10,778 nt of DNA from the NCBI GenBank assembly GCA_945947715.1, contig CAMEYZ010000059.1, positions 1-10,778 on the forward strand. The letters are read 5' to 3'. The stretch comes from an uncultured Clostridia bacterium (lineage in GTDB: Bacteria; Bacillota; Clostridia; Oscillospirales; Ruminococcaceae). This document shows positions 1 through 6,440 of this stretch, in pieces (the stretch's first letter is position 1; the number at the start of each line of letters is the position of its first letter). Both the position numbers and the translations under genes were made by a program. The notes beneath the pieces are model-generated. The model searched no databases and was not told where the DNA came from. It worked only from the letters and a program-made list of their open reading frames with translations.

Positions 1-1868
1 TAGAAGTACCCGATGAGCTTTTACCTGAAAATATCGCAGCTATGCTGAAAGCTAAGGCTCCTCAGAAAGAAAACGAGCTTACGGCTATGCAGCCTGTTAT
101 CCGCAGGACAAGGTCCTCGGTTGTGTTCCGCTCTGTGACAGCTATTGCCGCATGCGCAGCACTTATCGCAGGCTTTGCGATCTATTCGGGCAGGGCAAAC
201 GAGCCTGCCGGTCTTGATACCGAGATAGAATATAAGGACGTCAGCCGTCCCGATTCTTACGATGATCTGTATGATATTTATACCCAGATCTATCTTAACG
301 GATCGTCTGCGGACGCTTCTGATGAAGGTCCTGACGATATTTCCGCTTCGGATTTCGCCGACAGTCTGTCGGACGCAGACCTTATAAAAGCGGATAACGG
401 TGCTATCTATTTCGTCGGCGGTGGAAAGCTGTACAAGGTCACTGAAAATGGCATGGCAGCATGTGCGAGCGTTGGCAGCAAAACTCCCGTCGATATGTAC
501 ATTACAGGCGGAAAGCTTATCCTTATTTCGGAAAATTATTTATCCGCAGATAAATCCGCAGATACGTTGAACGCGTTTGATGTTCCAGCTGATAACGCAG
601 ATGAACCAATAAACGGAGCTTCCGGCCTTTCCGGTGAGAGCAGCACATCAGACGATAGTCTCAGAAACGGCGTTTCGGCGGATATCTATGACATATCGGA
701 CGGCGTGAAATATCTTGAGAGCTTCACACAGAGCGGAGAATATGTTTCCTCCCGTGTCTATGGCGGAAATCTCAGCATTGTGACGAACTACTCAAATCAA
801 AGCACAGAGCCTCTCGGAGAAGAATCCGACCTTGATAATTATGTTCCCTGCTACGATCTTAACAATAAACGTATCTATGTTGCTGCAGAGGATATCTACG
901 TGGCAGCGGACGCAGCCTCCACGGAATATACCGTTGTGTCGTCCTACAATATTAATGGCGGCGCAATTTCCGTAAAGGCTGTGCTGGGAAGCAGCGGCAA
1001 GGTCTTCTGCTCGGGAGATACGCTCTACATCGTCAATGCAGGTCAGCGCGAAAACGACAAGCCCTATTCGGCAATATCCGCATTCTCGCTGGGCAATACT
1101 ATTGAATATCTCACAGGCGGTTCGGTTGAGGGCAGCATCATCGGCAGCAGCTTAAGCGAATATAATGGCTGCCTTAGAGCAGCGGCTGTGAACACCATGG
1201 AGGACGGTACCATATGCACGGATATCTACGTGCTTGACTCCGACCTGAACGTGGTAAACAGCGCAGGACAGCTTCTCCCCGGCGAGGAGATACGCAGGGT
1301 CACCTTCACCGACAGGTATGTGAGCCTTTATACAGATAAGCTTAGTCCTCCTGAGCTGGTTCTTGATTTGTCGGCAAATCCGCCCACAGTTGCCCATGAT
1401 ATGATGGACTCCTACGCATCATATTTTGTCAGCTTCGGCGATGACCTTATCCTCGGCGTAGGAAAAACCTCCGAGACCTCGGATAACGCCTATGAGCTTT
1501 CAATGTTCAGCAGCTCCACAGGTGTAATGTACGACTGCGTAAGCTTTGGACAGGGCAATAATATCAGCTCAGATGCAGCCAACCGCAGACGTTCTCTTCT
1601 GGTGAACAGCAATCTGGGGATAATCGGAATGCCGGTAAGCTATTCGGACGAATTTGGCGAGCATGGCTGCTACTACCTTTTCAGCTACACATCTGACAAC
1701 GGATTTACGAATATCGGAAAGATCGAGTACACCGACCCCGATAAGAGGGGCGAGTTCCACAAGGCGATAGTAAGCTCAGATACGATATATCTTATTTCTG
1801 ACGCAAGAGTGGTTGCCGCGCGGATATCCGATATGAGTGTTATTCAGGTTTTTGATACAAGCGAATAA
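1..1868 (+). CDS. Membrane-anchored beta-propeller domain protein (5' end missing)
   Basis: The reading frame is open from base 3, before the first internal ATG at 42, and the residues before that ATG (EVPDELLPENIAA) look like normal protein, so the true start is probably upstream of the window. Counting from ATG 42, 608 residues are visible. A short cytoplasmic stretch is followed by a basic patch (RRTR) and one membrane helix at about 27-48; the rest should be extracytoplasmic. The exported part has an acidic Ser/Asp-rich spacer and then repeated beta-strand-rich segments. Phrases such as SGEYVSSRVYGGNLSIV, EYNGCLRAA and the late GMPVSYSDEFG...YYLFSY are what I know from the clostridial secreted 'beta propeller domain' family (PF09826 type). 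Function is not established; many relatives sit next to ECF sigma factor genes, which cannot be checked here. It ends in TAA just before a strong terminator and converges on the lipoprotein gene. Confidence 0.8.
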   Translation, partial: EVPDELLPENIAAMLKAKAPQKENELTAMQPVIRRTRSSVVFRSVTAIAACAALIAGFAIYSGRANEPAGLDTEIEYKDVSRPDSYDDLYDIYTQIYLNGSSADASDEGPDDISASDFADSLSDADLIKADNGAIYFVGGGKLYKVTENGMAACASVGSKTPVDMYITGGKLILISENYLSADKSADTLNAFDVPADNADEPINGASGLSGESSTSDDSLRNGVSADIYDISDGVKYLESFTQSGEYVSSRVYGGNLSIVTNYSNQSTEPLGEESDLDNYVPCYDLNNKRIYVAAEDIYVAADAASTEYTVVSSYNINGGAISVKAVLGSSGKVFCSGDTLYIVNAGQRENDKPYSAISAFSLGNTIEYLTGGSVEGSIIGSSLSEYNGCLRAAAVNTMEDGTICTDIYVLDSDLNVVNSAGQLLPGEEIRRVTFTDRYVSLYTDKLSPPELVLDLSANPPTVAHDMMDSYASYFVSFGDDLILGVGKTSETSDNAYELSMFSSSTGVMYDCVSFGQGNNISSDAANRRRSLLVNSNLGIIGMPVSYSDEFGEHGCYYLFSYTSDNGFTNIGKIEYTDPDKRGEFHKAIVSSDTIYLISDARVVAARISDMSVIQVFDTSE

Positions 1869-1873
1869 GCTAT

Positions 1874-1906
1874 AAAAACTCCTCCGAGCTTTTCGGAGGA
1901 GTTTTT
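1874..1906. terminator. Bidirectional intrinsic terminator
   Basis: A perfect 14-bp inverted repeat (1874-1887 with 1893-1906) encloses a 5-nt loop. It has a GC-rich core (CTCCTCCGA) and outer A5/T5 tracts, so each strand reads stem followed by a T-run. It lies between the convergent beta-propeller and lipoprotein genes and serves both; its last base is the first base of the lipoprotein gene's stop codon complement. Confidence 0.93.
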
Positions 1907-2682
1907 CAGTTTCCGAGATTTTCTTTGCAAAACGTCTGCCACTGTGAGATAATGCCCGCCTCAGCGAGATTTTTCGCAATTTCAGCGATATAAATATCGG
2001 AGGTTGAGCAGCTATATCCGTACTCATCAGCATGAGCAAGGATACTTGTGGGCGTGCCCGAACCATCATAGGTCACGCACTCGTACCATGAGACGCAGTC
2101 AAGGACGTTATCGGACTCAGACTCGGTGTGTTCACCGTTGGGGTCGGCGGAGAGAGCATACTTTGTCAGAAGCTCCGCCTTATGTTCGGAAAGCTGGCCG
2201 AACTCGACGATGTCGGTGACCGTCCCCAGATAGTCTGCGCAGGACGTACTTCTGAAATTGCCCAGATAGCCGCATATTCCACCGTAGGCGCGGCCCTCTG
2301 CTGTGACGAACAGCACTCCGCACCGATCAAGATCGCTGTCATAATAGATGTTCCCGAAATAGATGATATTGCTGCCGCCAATGGCAGAATAGGCTGCAGA
2401 GATAGCATCCTCGTCGATAGAGAGGGTTTCCTCAGGCGGCACAGTTTCTGCTTCTGTGAGAGTGGTCTCCTCCGATGATGCTTCGGTGGATTCGTCAGTT
2501 ACAGGGACGGTAGTGGTCTCCTGGATTATTTCAATATGTGAATACTCAGGTGTTGAGAAGGTCTCCTCCTCAGTGAGGGAGATCTCCGCAGTGGTCTCCG
2601 TCTGAGCAACATTCTCCCCTGCCAGAGAGCAGCCCGTGAGCAGCAGTGCAGTCAGTGCAGCAGGTAATATTTTCTTGTTCAT
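1906..2682 (-). CDS. Putative lipoprotein, Thr/Glu-rich stalk and unknown C-terminal domain
   Basis: 258 residues. The N-terminus is a lipoprotein signal: two lysines, a hydrophobic stretch and lipobox LTGC with Cys18 as the expected lipidated residue, so the protein should be tethered to the outer face of the membrane. Residues about 24-92 are a low-complexity Thr/Glu/Ser linker. Residues about 93-258 form a compact domain with several aromatic residues and seven cysteines (for example GGICGYLGN and CVSWYEC), which I do not recognise. The ATG at 2682 follows AAGGAG (2689-2694) at 6-nt spacing, and a clear promoter lies upstream at 2713-2741, so the gene is probably monocistronic. It lacks the TGN tail of the neighbouring cluster, so it is anchored by a different route. 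Function unknown. Confidence 0.85.
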   Translation of the reverse strand: MNKKILPAALTALLLTGCSLAGENVAQTETTAEISLTEEETFSTPEYSHIEIIQETTTVPVTDESTEASSEETTLTEAETVPPEETLSIDEDAISAAYSAIGGSNIIYFGNIYYDSDLDRCGVLFVTAEGRAYGGICGYLGNFRSTSCADYLGTVTDIVEFGQLSEHKAELLTKYALSADPNGEHTESESDNVLDCVSWYECVTYDGSGTPTSILAHADEYGYSCSTSDIYIAEIAKNLAEAGIISQWQTFCKENLGN

Positions 2683-2712
2683 AGCAAGCTCCTTATGTCA
2701 GATAATATGATA

Positions 2713-2741
2713 ATTATACCCCAATATGTCCCGAAAGTCAA
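2713..2741 (-). promoter_or_regulatory. Sigma-A-type promoter of the lipoprotein gene
   Basis: On the - strand TTGACT (2736-2741) and TATAAT (2713-2718) are separated by exactly 17 bp, a near-consensus vegetative promoter. The transcript should start near 2706, giving a leader of about 24 nt that contains AAGGAG. The -35 box directly abuts the T-run of the terminator of the preceding gene. Confidence 0.8.
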
Positions 2742-2742
2742 G

Positions 2743-2769
2743 AAAAAGCCGCAGAAATACATCTGCGGC
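2743..2769 (-). terminator. Intrinsic terminator of the 261-aa TGN-tail gene
   Basis: Perfect 8-bp GC-rich stem (2748-2755 with 2762-2769), 6-nt loop, followed on the - strand by a five-T run (2743-2747). It begins about 30 nt after the stop codon at 2801. Confidence 0.85.
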
Positions 2770-2800
2770 CTTATTGTTAAAAATCAAGCTTTATCAGAGA

Positions 2801-3586
2801 TTACTTTCTCTTCTTAGCTGCGATAGCTGCAACACCTGCAACAGCCATTACAGATGCGATAGCAGCTGCGGAAGCGTTGCCTGTGGAAGCAGAAGCGGAA
2901 GTATCATCGGAAGCAGGAGCTACATCCTCAACAGGAGCTGCCTCTTCAGTAGCAGCCTCCTCCTCAGCGGGAGCCTCTTCCTCAACAGCAGCAGCTGCGC
3001 CGCTGTATTCCTTCTGAGCGATCTCGTTGCCATCCTTATCAAAGAGGTGAAGATCGGAATATGTGATAGTTACATCGTTGGAAACGAAGTTAGAGTTGGA
3101 CCAATCCATGAATACGAACTCAGCCTGAGAAGCATCCTCGGGAACCTGAGAAGGAAGGAGCCACTTGAACTCGTCCTCAACAGTTACTTCATCTTCCCAA
3201 GTAACAGTACCGTCATCGTTGAACTCAGGGGAGAGCCAGAAAGTAGTGGAGTTGCATGTAGCAGCATAAAGTCCGCCGCCAACGCCCTGGATATCGGAAC
3301 CAGCGAGGCCCTTATAGGTTACCTTATATGTACCTCTGTAAATATTAGCAACATCAGCAGGATCAGCAAGAATCTGATCGAGAGTGATACGAGCCTTAAC
3401 AGCAGTACCGTCGTTTACCTGAGCAGCAACAACGCCGTTAGCATCGGTAGAAACGATGTTGATAGTATCGGGGTTATCGTCTGCATAGCCAGTCTGGGAC
3501 CAGTCAGCTGCGGAAGCAGAAACTGCTGCCATGGAAAGAGCCATAGCTGCTGCAGCTGCGCAAGAAATAATCTTCTTCATCTTCAT
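2801..3586 (-). CDS. Secreted beta-sandwich-like protein with TGN sorting tail
   Basis: 261 residues from the ATG at 3586. The frame stays open upstream to a GTG at 3610, but GGAGG at 3596-3600 lies 9 nt before ATG 3586 and overlaps that upstream part, so it fixes the start. Signal peptide: MKMKK, an Ala/Met-rich core and cleavage after ASA or ASAA near residue 26-27. Residues about 28-187 are Trp/Tyr-containing and beta-rich (FVFMDWSNSNF, then DVTITYSDLHLFD), like jelly-roll carbohydrate-binding modules; this is resemblance only. Residues about 188-231 are an acidic Ala/Glu/Pro linker. The tail starts with SASTGN (232-237), then an Ala/Val helix and KKRK. Unlike three of its paralogues it has Ala rather than Pro at the second motif position. 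A terminator follows; no convincing own promoter is visible, so co-transcription with the 444-aa gene is possible. Confidence 0.88.
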   Translation of the reverse strand: MKMKKIISCAAAAAMALSMAAVSASAADWSQTGYADDNPDTINIVSTDANGVVAAQVNDGTAVKARITLDQILADPADVANIYRGTYKVTYKGLAGSDIQGVGGGLYAATCNSTTFWLSPEFNDDGTVTWEDEVTVEDEFKWLLPSQVPEDASQAEFVFMDWSNSNFVSNDVTITYSDLHLFDKDGNEIAQKEYSGAAAAVEEEAPAEEEAATEEAAPVEDVAPASDDTSASASTGNASAAAIASVMAVAGVAAIAAKKRK

Positions 3587-3631
3587 TTGAATTTTCCTCC
3601 ATTCAAACACACTTAAGTGCTTTGCTTTATG

Positions 3632-3650
3632 TATATGAGATTCTCATATA
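3632..3650. repeat. 19-bp perfect palindrome in the leader or promoter region
   Basis: Nine-base arms TATATGAGA and TCTCATATA flank a single central T. It lies about 45 bp upstream of the start codon of the 261-aa gene. The one-base centre suits a protein-binding operator better than an RNA hairpin, though a 7-bp stem with a 5-nt loop could form in RNA. A second, 10-bp palindrome (CACTTAAGTG, 3610-3619) is nearby. Confidence 0.55.
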
Positions 3651-3672
3651 TCAGGATATTGCTTTATATATC

Positions 3673-3697
3673 ACGGAGCAGAGCTCGTCCGCTCCGT
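3673..3697 (-). other. GC-rich hairpin after the 444-aa gene, weak terminator at best
   Basis: Seven-bp inverted repeat ACGGAGC/GCTCCGT (3673-3679 with 3691-3697), 11-nt loop. On the - strand it is followed by GATATATAAAG rather than a T-run, so it may be a processing or partial-termination site instead of a true intrinsic terminator. Confidence 0.35.
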
Positions 3698-3713
3698 AAA
3701 TACTGTGGTTAGA

Positions 3714-5048
3714 TTACTTTCTCTTCTTGAAAGCAACTGCTGCAGCGCCTGCAACTGCGATAACGCCTGCGATAGCTGCGAGACCTGCGTTGCCTGTCTT
3801 AGGAGCTGTAGAATCGGTTGTATCAGCTGCGGGAGCTGCAACGGAAGTATCAGCAGTATCCTCTGCGGTATCCTCCTCAGCCTCTTCGATAGCAGCCTCG
3901 ATCTCAGCTGCTGCCTCGTCGGTAACAGAGAGAACATATACACCGTATACAGTAAGATCAGCGCCCTGGTCGCCAATGTTAACAGCGTCAACAGTGGAGA
4001 AGTCGTCGGACTCGTACATAGCGGTCATGTAATCATATGTAAATACAGCCATACCGGGAGCAGACTCTTCCTCGTTCTGAGGAACCTTAGCCCAGCCGTT
4101 TCCGCCAGACCAGCTCTGGAGAATGAGCTCGGGAGCTACATCGGACTCATAGTAAACAACTATGCAGGAGTTCTCATTGAGAAGAGAAACGTCGAAAGGA
4201 TTCTCGCCGGGCTCTTCGTCCTCTGCGATGTTGTTGTAGGTGTACATAACGACAGCCTGACCCCAGTTGTTGGAGGTACCCTCGCCGCCAACCTGGATAA
4301 GGGAAACGCCGTCCTCCTCGAAGGAGATAGGCTCAGTAGCGGCATCATCTTCCTCGATGTCTTCCTCAACCTCTTCTTCGATTTCTTCCTCAACCTCTGC
4401 TTCAACCTCTTCCTCAACTGTAGTCTCTGCTTCAGTCTCTTCAGTGGTCTCTGCGGGCACCTCAGCTGTTGTCTCCTCAGCGGGAGCCTCTTCAGCAGGT
4501 GCAGCAGCAGGGCCATCCCATGTTATTTTTGCTTCAAACTTCATGGCGCCGAAAGCCTCGAGTTCTCCCCAATCAGTTCCGTTAGCAAGGACCTCAATAT
4601 TTACAGCCTGACCATATACGCCGTTTGCTGCAAAATCGGAATCCTTAATAGTACCTTCCTTGATAACTGTTCCATCAGCCTTCTTAAGAGAATAAGAGAT
4701 AGAATAGCTTGTACCGGAAGCAAGCTCCTTAGCAACTTCACCGTCGCCGTACTGAGACTTATCCTTGCCAATAGGATTGGAGAACTGGATACCGAACTGA
4801 CCAATAGAAGTGTCAGCTGCCTTCTTGGAACCTGCGATAAGGTCAGCAGCATTAATGTCAGCGGAGAGAACTCCGTCAACGCTCTTGATTTCTACTGCAT
4901 ACCAATTCCATGCGCCATTGCCCATTAAGAATATCGAAGCGCTGATATCTTCCTGTGTCATAGGTTCTGCCGCAGAAACTGAAACTGCAACTACAGAAAC
5001 TGCCATTGTAGCAGCTGCTGCAACTGATAATGCCTTGTTAAAATTCAT
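3714..5048 (-). CDS. Two-domain secreted surface protein with acidic linker and APKTGN tail
   Basis: 444 residues, the largest member of the cluster. The ATG at 5048 has AGGAGG (5057-5062) 8 nt away. Order: signal peptide 1-26 (cleavage after SVSA); domain 1 at about 27-178, beta-rich with NGAWNWYAVEI near its start; acidic linker 179-239 with almost unbroken Glu/Ala/Val/Thr; domain 2 at about 245-376; second acidic linker 377-413; sorting motif APKTGN (415-420); Ala/Val helix; KKRK. Domain 2 has NNWGQAV (260-266), LILQSWSGG (308-316) and a closing GADLTVYGVYVL, a pattern I associate with small beta-sandwich modules in Ruminococcus cellulolytic proteins, so carbohydrate binding is a reasonable but untested guess. 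The tail implies sortase-type attachment to the wall. A promoter lies at 5126-5153. A 7-bp hairpin after the stop lacks a T-run, so readthrough into the next gene is possible. Confidence 0.9.
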   Translation of the reverse strand: MNFNKALSVAAAATMAVSVVAVSVSAAEPMTQEDISASIFLMGNGAWNWYAVEIKSVDGVLSADINAADLIAGSKKAADTSIGQFGIQFSNPIGKDKSQYGDGEVAKELASGTSYSISYSLKKADGTVIKEGTIKDSDFAANGVYGQAVNIEVLANGTDWGELEAFGAMKFEAKITWDGPAAAPAEEAPAEETTAEVPAETTEETEAETTVEEEVEAEVEEEIEEEVEEDIEEDDAATEPISFEEDGVSLIQVGGEGTSNNWGQAVVMYTYNNIAEDEEPGENPFDVSLLNENSCIVVYYESDVAPELILQSWSGGNGWAKVPQNEEESAPGMAVFTYDYMTAMYESDDFSTVDAVNIGDQGADLTVYGVYVLSVTDEAAAEIEAAIEEAEEDTAEDTADTSVAAPAADTTDSTAPKTGNAGLAAIAGVIAVAGAAAVAFKKRK

Positions 5049-5125
5049 TATGATTTCCTCCTATAATTTTGCTGTACACATCATTACAACTATATACAGC
5101 TATCTTTATACTATTAAATTATAAC

Positions 5126-5153
5126 ATTATAATTTAATTTTTACTATTGGCAA
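5126..5153 (-). promoter_or_regulatory. Promoter of the 444-aa surface protein gene
   Basis: On the - strand TTGCCA (5148-5153) and TATAAT (5126-5131) are separated by 16 bp. Transcription would begin near 5119, giving a leader of about 70 nt with AGGAGG. A second TATAAT at 5118-5123 has no matching -35. Confidence 0.65.
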
Positions 5154-5231
5154 TTTAGACAAAATTTCAAACGTTTACTATCTTTTATCAACAAATAGTT
5201 ACAACATTTCAGCATTTTGCCAAAATCCGAT

Positions 5232-5308
5232 AAAAAAGTGAAGCTGTTCATACCGGCCATACAAAGCGGATATCGTTTTTTTCCGAAGCCGGGAGCTCAC
5301 TTTTTCAT
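5232..5308 (-). ncRNA. Candidate small RNA or structured leader with terminator-like end
   Basis: The element begins where a good promoter (5315-5343) would start transcription. It can fold as nested helices: 5233-5245 with 5294-5305 (12 pairs, one bulged A), 5253-5257 with 5288-5292 (CCGGC/GCCGG), and 5267-5270 with 5282-5285. In the RNA, 7-nt and 9-nt loops sit on one side only. The - strand product ends in six T's (5232-5237), so a transcript of about 77 nt is predicted. I recognise no known RNA class. The other reading is an attenuator or riboswitch-like leader of the 444-aa gene about 185 bp downstream, or a palindromic repeat element. Confidence 0.45.
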
Positions 5309-5314
5309 AGTTAT

Positions 5315-5343
5315 ATTATATAGTAACAGATTGTAATTTTCAA
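5315..5343 (-). promoter_or_regulatory. Promoter reading into the folded element
   Basis: TTGAAA (5338-5343) and TATAAT (5315-5320) on the - strand with a 17-bp spacer, close to consensus. The nearest start codon is about 270 bp away, beyond the folded T-run element and a second promoter. TTGTAACAA (5351-5359) lies 31 bp upstream of the -10 box. Confidence 0.65.
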
Positions 5344-5381
5344 TTGGCATTTGTAACAAAGTTGTAACTATTATTTTGTAA
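5323..5381. promoter_or_regulatory. Phased GTAA/TTGTAAC box array, array A
   Basis: GTAA occurs on the + strand at 5323, 5333, 5353, 5364 and 5378, that is, spacings of 10, 20, 11 and 14 bp. Two copies belong to the longer form TTGTAAC (5351 and 5362). The boxes overlap and extend upstream of the 5315-5343 promoter. Such helical phasing is typical of a regulator that binds several sites on one DNA face; which protein is unknown. Confidence 0.45.
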
Positions 5382-5402
5382 TTGTATCTATAATGTCACA
5401 AA

Positions 5403-6122
5403 TCAGTCTCTTTTTCTGGCCGTAAGAGCCAGAGCCGCAGCCCATGAAGTCACCGCAGCAAGGGCAATTGCAGGAACATTTCCCGTCTGTGCGGGAGCCT
5501 CCGCAGTATCCGCCTCAGGAGCGCTTGTTTCCGCGGGCTCCTCTGCAGCTTCGGGCACTTCCGCAGCCGGTGCTTCCGTTTCGGCAGCCGTTTCCGGAGC
5601 CCTTTCCTCATCAAGACCGTCCACGGTAAACCTAACGGTAATGACCTGCGCACCGTCAAAAACATCAGCTGACACCGCCTCGTCGGTGGGGTCATCGGAC
5701 CATGTGTTGTAGATGTTAACTCTCATATAGCCGCTGTCGTCCTTCCACTGGGGAGTACCGTTGATTCCGAACTCCACAGCATTTCCGTTTATCTCCACAG
5801 AATCGACGCTCACGGTCATATCCTCAGGGCAGGCTTCGCTCTCGATATCGGTGCAAAGTGCCAGAAAAACCAGCCCCGCCACAGGATAATCCGCAGTCAC
5901 AGAAGCGGTATATTCTCCGTCGCCGGTAATTACGGCGTTCTGCACGTCAGTTATGGCAGTATTTCCGTCATCGCCAGGCTCTCCGCCCCAATACTGGACC
6001 AACCAGTCCTCGTCAGCGAAGTACACTCCGGCGGTACCGAGCTCCTGGGCGGACACGGAAAGCGCCGCAGCACCGATTGCAGCTGCAGCAGCACACACAG
6101 CCACCAGCTTTTTTATTATCAT
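5403..6122 (-). CDS. Secreted beta-sandwich-like protein with PAQTGN tail, paralogue of the next gene
   Basis: 239 residues from the ATG at 6122. The frame is open to 6182, but only the ATG at 6122 begins with a normal signal peptide (MIIKK plus Ala core, cleavage after SVSA, residue 25), with AAAGGCGG about 10 nt upstream. Residues about 26-178 share a pattern with the 224-aa neighbour: a Trp near the start, TGDGEYTASV, SVDSVEINGNAVEF, VNIYNTWSD and VRFTVDGL. The linker is 179-209, the motif PAQTGN 210-215, and the end is RKRD, the only tail that finishes with an acidic residue. Codon choice differs from neighbours: Ala is often GCC or GCG and Gly and Ser codons are mixed, while the flanking TGN genes use almost only GCT/GCA. 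This suggests lower expression or a separate history. Ligand unknown; carbohydrate or surface binding is a guess. Confidence 0.88.
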   Translation of the reverse strand: MIIKKLVAVCAAAAAIGAAALSVSAQELGTAGVYFADEDWLVQYWGGEPGDDGNTAITDVQNAVITGDGEYTASVTADYPVAGLVFLALCTDIESEACPEDMTVSVDSVEINGNAVEFGINGTPQWKDDSGYMRVNIYNTWSDDPTDEAVSADVFDGAQVITVRFTVDGLDEERAPETAAETEAPAAEVPEAAEEPAETSAPEADTAEAPAQTGNVPAIALAAVTSWAAALALTARKRD

Positions 6123-6268
6123 GATTTTTCCGCCTTTCAAGAAAAATCGTCTTGTCGTCCTGCCATATATATTTCTCGGCATACTATATCTATACTAATT
6201 ATTCTATAAAATCGGCGGAAGCTTTTCAATATGTTTTTTTAACAAAACTCGGCGGACGATTTATGCAT

Positions 6269-6274
6269 ATTATA
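6269..6274 (-). promoter_or_regulatory. -10 box of the 239-aa gene with no good -35
   Basis: TATAAT on the - strand, about 147 bp before the start codon. At 16-18 bp spacing the -35 position reads AATTAC, CAATTA or ACAATT, none close to TTGACA. A weak -35 directly beside the array B boxes fits an activator-dependent promoter; this is inference. Confidence 0.55.
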
Positions 6275-6290
6275 CAAATTTAACCGGGGT

Positions 6291-6366
6291 GTAATTGTAT
6301 TGTTTGCACAATGTAACCATTGTAATATTATGGTAAACAGTTGAAATTATTTTGTAAACAGTGTAA
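6291..6366. promoter_or_regulatory. Phased GTAA box array, array B
   Basis: GTAA on the + strand at 6291, 6313, 6322, 6333, 6354 and 6363; spacings 22, 9, 11, 21 and 9 bp, close to one or two helical turns. The 9-mer GTAAACAGT occurs twice exactly 21 bp apart (6333 and 6354). TTGCACAA (6304-6311), a dyad related to TTGTAACAA, lies 30 bp upstream of the -10 box. The boxes run upstream from the -35 position of the 239-aa gene promoter. Confidence 0.5.
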
Positions 6367-6372
6367 AGACAT

Positions 6373-6411
6373 AAAAAACCGTCCGTTAAGCCTTGCGGTC
6401 CAACGGACGGT
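6373..6411 (-). terminator. Intrinsic terminator of the 224-aa TGN-tail gene
   Basis: Perfect 10-bp stem (6378-6387 with 6402-6411), 14-nt loop that can itself close a small CC-GCAA-GG hairpin, followed on the - strand by a T-run (6373-6378). Confidence 0.92.
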
Positions 6412-6440
6412 ACGTTTAACAATTCAGTTATGAAAGGAAA

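Larger units (their letters stand above)
5049..5402. other. 354-bp intergenic region: two promoters, phased boxes and a folded element
   Basis: No convincing coding frame. From right to left (direction of transcription) it holds GTAA boxes (5323-5381), a promoter (5315-5343), a long imperfect hairpin with T-run (5232-5308), about 75 bp of AT-rich sequence with no clear signal (5154-5230) apart from AAACGTTT at 5169-5176 and one GTTACAAC near 5199, then the promoter and ribosome binding site of the 444-aa gene. No terminator is seen directly after the 239-aa gene's stop. Confidence 0.6.
6123..6440. other. 318-bp intergenic region: leader, promoter, box array and terminator
   Basis: Besides the named -10 box, GTAA array B (6291-6366) and terminator (6373-6411), the stretch 6140-6262 would be a long AT-rich 5' leader of the 239-aa gene. 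I see no ORF or stable fold in it. Confidence 0.55.

Noticed and set aside
2726..3616. A 296-codon + strand open frame opposite the 261-aa gene
   Set aside because: Same cause: Ser/Cys/Gly-rich translation of the complement of an Ala-rich gene; it also begins inside a terminator and promoter region.
3705..4928. A 407-codon open frame on the + strand opposite the 444-aa gene
   Set aside because: It is antisense to a gene with signal peptide, ribosome binding site and sorting tail. Its Cys/Ser/Leu-rich translation is the complement of Ala/Glu-rich codons, which yield no stops on the other strand.
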